From assembly GCA_936924235.1 (NCBI GenBank), contig CAKZHN010000099.1:1-8359 (forward strand): a stretch of DNA of 8,359 nt, in the 5' to 3' direction. Positions 6,842 to 8,359 of the stretch are shown piece by piece. This DNA is from an uncultured Rhodoplanes sp. (GTDB lineage Bacteria > Pseudomonadota > Alphaproteobacteria > Rhizobiales > Xanthobacteraceae). The notes beneath the pieces were generated by a model that saw nothing but the letters and a program-made list of their open reading frames with translations, made no database searches and was not told the DNA's origin. The translations under genes and the position numbers were made by a program. Position 1 is the stretch's first letter; every line of letters begins with the position of its first letter.

Positions 6842-7819
6842 TCAGGCGCGCGGCGCAAGCCGTTCGTTGGCCCAATACCATTCGACGGTCGGGCGCAGGC
6901 CCTGATCGAGCGGCACCTGCGGGGCGTAGCCGAGCTTTTTGAGCTTGGCGATGTCCGGGCAGCGCCGGTCGGTGCCCCCGGCCGGGGCCGGCTTCGACAC
7001 GAACTCGATCTCGCGGCCGGCGATGGCCGCAATTCGCTGGGCCACGTCGCCGATGGTGACCTCTTCGGTGGTGCCGACGTGGTAGATGCCGAGGTGCTCG
7101 CCCTTGTCGCGCATCACCAGGACGCCGCGAACGAGGTCGTCGACATGGCAGAAGCTCCGCGTCTGCCGGCCGTCGCCCTGGATCTCGAACGGCACCTTAC
7201 CGGTGGGGCTCTGCGCCGCGGCCTTCTTCACCCGCAGCGCAAATTGCGGCACCACATGCTCGAAGCCCATGTCAGGGCCGTAGACATTGTGCGGCCGGAA
7301 GATCAGCACGCGGTCGAACAGCTTGCGGCCGTAGTTGATCGCCATCAGCTCGCTGATGATCTTGCCGCCGCCGTAGGAATAGCGCGGGTTGGTCGGGTCC
7401 GGCACCAAGAGCGGCACGGTCTCGTCGGTCGGCACCTTGGGCGGGGTCTGATAGACCTCGGAGCTCGAGGCGAGGATCAGATTGCGCACGTTCGCGGCGC
7501 GGCAGGCGTCGATCACGTTGATCATGCCCTTGACGCCGACGTCGAGCACGAGCTCGGGCGCGCTGTAGAAGAACTCGGTGCCGTTGACGAAGGCGAGATG
7601 ATGCACCTCGTCCATGCCGCGCACCGCGCTCTCGACCGTTGCGGCGTTGCGGATGTCGCCGCCGATGAATTCGATGTCGTTCTTGACGGCTTGGAGCCGC
7701 CGCGGCGCGCCGCGCGAATTGTCGTCGAGGACGCGCACGGTGTGGCCGGCCTTGACCAGCGCGATCACCAGGGCCGAGCCGATGAAGCCCGAGCCGCCTG
7801 TGACGAGAATACGGCTCAT
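6842..7819 (-). CDS. Extended-SDR NAD-dependent epimerase/dehydratase acting on a nucleotide sugar
   Basis: A complete 325-residue protein, typical of extended short-chain dehydrogenase/reductases. It has the nucleotide-binding loop TGGSGFIG (7-14), Asp32 and Asp33 after the second beta strand (suggesting NAD preference), the SSSEVY block at 118-123, and the catalytic Tyr149-xxx-Lys153 (YGGGK). RPHNVYGP at 175-182 and RSFCHVDDLVRG at 221-232 are classic for the NDP-sugar epimerase/dehydratase branch, and RRCPDIAKLKKLGY (285-298) resembles the substrate-binding end of UDP-glucose epimerases and UDP-glucuronate decarboxylases. Possible reactions are C-4 epimerisation, 4,6-dehydration, decarboxylation or keto reduction; sequence alone does not choose. 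The ATG at 7819 is preferred over a start at 7849 because GGAGG lies 7 bases upstream and the Rossmann strand begins immediately after. The ATG overlaps the TGA of the preceding Gfo/Idh/MocA gene (ATGA). With the C-methyltransferase downstream it probably belongs to a branched-sugar pathway. Confidence 0.92.
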   Translation of the reverse strand: MSRILVTGGSGFIGSALVIALVKAGHTVRVLDDNSRGAPRRLQAVKNDIEFIGGDIRNAATVESAVRGMDEVHHLAFVNGTEFFYSAPELVLDVGVKGMINVIDACRAANVRNLILASSSEVYQTPPKVPTDETVPLLVPDPTNPRYSYGGGKIISELMAINYGRKLFDRVLIFRPHNVYGPDMGFEHVVPQFALRVKKAAAQSPTGKVPFEIQGDGRQTRSFCHVDDLVRGVLVMRDKGEHLGIYHVGTTEEVTIGDVAQRIAAIAGREIEFVSKPAPAGGTDRRCPDIAKLKKLGYAPQVPLDQGLRPTVEWYWANERLAPRA

Positions 7820-8359
7820 GAACGAACCTCCGGCTCGGCGTCGAGCCATGCGCCGCGTTCGTGCGAGCGGCGCACGGCTTCGAGCAGTTCCTGGACGCGG
7901 TAACCTTCGGTGAAGCCCGGTGAGACCGGGCGCTTCTGCTCGATGGCATCGATGAAGCGGCTTGCGAGCCGTGCCACCGGAGCAATACGGCCGTCGCCGG
8001 GAAACTGGCGATCCAGCGGATCGTCGTCGAGCGCAACAGGCGCAAGCGCGGCGTTCGGCCGCCGCGCGAGCTGCAGCGTGAAGCCGCGCATGTAGTCGGT
8101 CGTCGGATTGGCCAGCACCAGCGCGCCTTCATCGCCGTAGAAATCCAGGCGATGCCCGCTGCCGGCGAACGCGGCGCAGCTCATCGACAAGCTGCCTGCC
8201 GCGCCTGAGGCGAAGGCGAGGCTCAGCACCGCATTGGTCTCGAACGCCGGATCGTCCGGCAGTCCGGACAGCCGTGCTGAAAGGCCGGCGAGCGGGCCGC
8301 CGAACCATTCGAGATAATGCAGCGAGTGGCTGACGAAGTTACCGAGCGCGCCGCCGCCG
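7816..8359 (-). CDS. Gfo/Idh/MocA-family oxidoreductase, 5'-truncated (C-terminal part)
   Basis: The reading frame is open to the right edge, so only about the last 180 residues are present; the N-terminal NAD(P) domain with its Glu-Lys-Pro motif lies outside the window. The visible portion begins with GGGALGNFVSHSLHYLEW, the block where family members have a Gly-rich turn followed by a catalytic HxxD. Here the pair reads HxxH (codons at 8326-8328 and 8317-8319). Downstream are a beta-rich substrate domain (LDFYGDEGAL) and the usual C-terminal helices (FIDAIEQKRPVSPGFTEGYRVQELLEAV), split here only for reference. It would oxidise or reduce a sugar or nucleotide-sugar hydroxyl. The TGA overlaps the SDR ATG by 4 bases, indicating one operon with the SDR and C-methyltransferase. 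The family call is good; the substrate is unknown. The GTG at 8229 is internal and not the start. Confidence 0.85.
   Translation of the reverse strand, partial: GGGALGNFVSHSLHYLEWFGGPLAGLSARLSGLPDDPAFETNAVLSLAFASGAAGSLSMSCAAFAGSGHRLDFYGDEGALVLANPTTDYMRGFTLQLARRPNAALAPVALDDDPLDRQFPGDGRIAPVARLASRFIDAIEQKRPVSPGFTEGYRVQELLEAVRRSHERGAWLDAEPEVRS
7827..7831 (-). promoter_or_regulatory. Strong ribosome binding site of the SDR gene
   Basis: GGAGG on the minus strand, 7 bases before the ATG at 7819, lies inside the 3' end of the upstream oxidoreductase gene. It decides the start against the alternative at 7849 and, with the ATGA overlap, suggests translational coupling. Confidence 0.75.

Noticed and set aside
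6805..7032. N-terminal extension of the C-methyltransferase by 76 residues
   Set aside because: The extension overlaps the SDR coding region, is Arg/Ser/Pro-rich without similarity to the family, and the GTG at 6804 has its own well-spaced GGGAG.
7820..7849. Ten-residue N-terminal extension of the SDR
   Set aside because: The ATG at 7819 has GGAGG 7 bases upstream and starts exactly at the first beta strand of the Rossmann fold.
7079..7903. A 274-codon plus-strand frame antisense to the SDR gene
   Set aside because: It spans two real genes on the other strand and has shadow-type composition.
1..8359. tRNA or rRNA genes, insertion sequences, CRISPR arrays, attachment sites, toxin-antitoxin or defence genes
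   Set aside because: Reading both strands showed no cloverleaf-like sequence, spaced direct repeats, transposase motifs or phage-type genes; nearly all bases are accounted for by envelope-sugar genes and murJ.

Overview
The window is a GC-rich (about two-thirds G+C by eye, strongly G/C at third codon positions), densely packed stretch of a bacterial chromosome. Its gene content and protein signatures suit an alphaproteobacterium, probably of the order Hyphomicrobiales (Bradyrhizobium/Rhodopseudomonas-like). That placement is an inference from base composition and protein flavour, because no rRNA or other taxonomic marker is present. The theme is cell-envelope sugar chemistry: making and modifying nucleotide sugars, plus the lipid II flippase of peptidoglycan synthesis. 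I see no mobile element, CRISPR array, phage gene, tRNA or rRNA.

Layout. On the plus strand from the left edge: a 5'-truncated Gfo/Idh/MocA sugar dehydrogenase (1-797), a DegT/DnrJ/EryC1/StrS PLP-dependent sugar aminotransferase (836-1990), and a small predicted lipoprotein of unknown function (2053-2454). The first two look like a dehydrogenase/transaminase pair that turns a UDP-GlcNAc-type sugar into its 3-amino derivative (GnnA/GnnB or WlbA-WbpB/WbpE type). Converging on them from the minus strand is manC (2467-3879), a bifunctional enzyme for GDP-mannose supply. manC diverges from murJ (3972-5531, plus) across a 92-bp intergenic region that holds two abutting inverted repeats. murJ ends 4 bp from a minus-strand operon read from the right edge: a 5'-truncated second Gfo/Idh/MocA oxidoreductase (7816-8359), an extended SDR epimerase/dehydratase (6842-7819, ATGA overlap with the first) and a TylC3/NovU-type sugar C-methyltransferase (5536-6804, GTG start).

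How the genes may work together. The left pair would supply a diamino sugar nucleotide for lipid A with a GlcN3N backbone, or for O-antigen. ManC supplies GDP-mannose for LPS or its derivatives. The right operon looks like a pathway to a C-methyl-branched deoxy or keto sugar. No glycosyltransferase, polymerase or polysaccharide transporter is visible, so the window covers donor-sugar synthesis rather than polymer assembly. Genes cover nearly everything; the longest gap without a gene is the 92-bp manC/murJ region. I found no clearly unprecedented system. The best leads are the branched-sugar operon, the possible lipid A diamino-sugar pair, the unknown lipoprotein and the dyads between manC and murJ.
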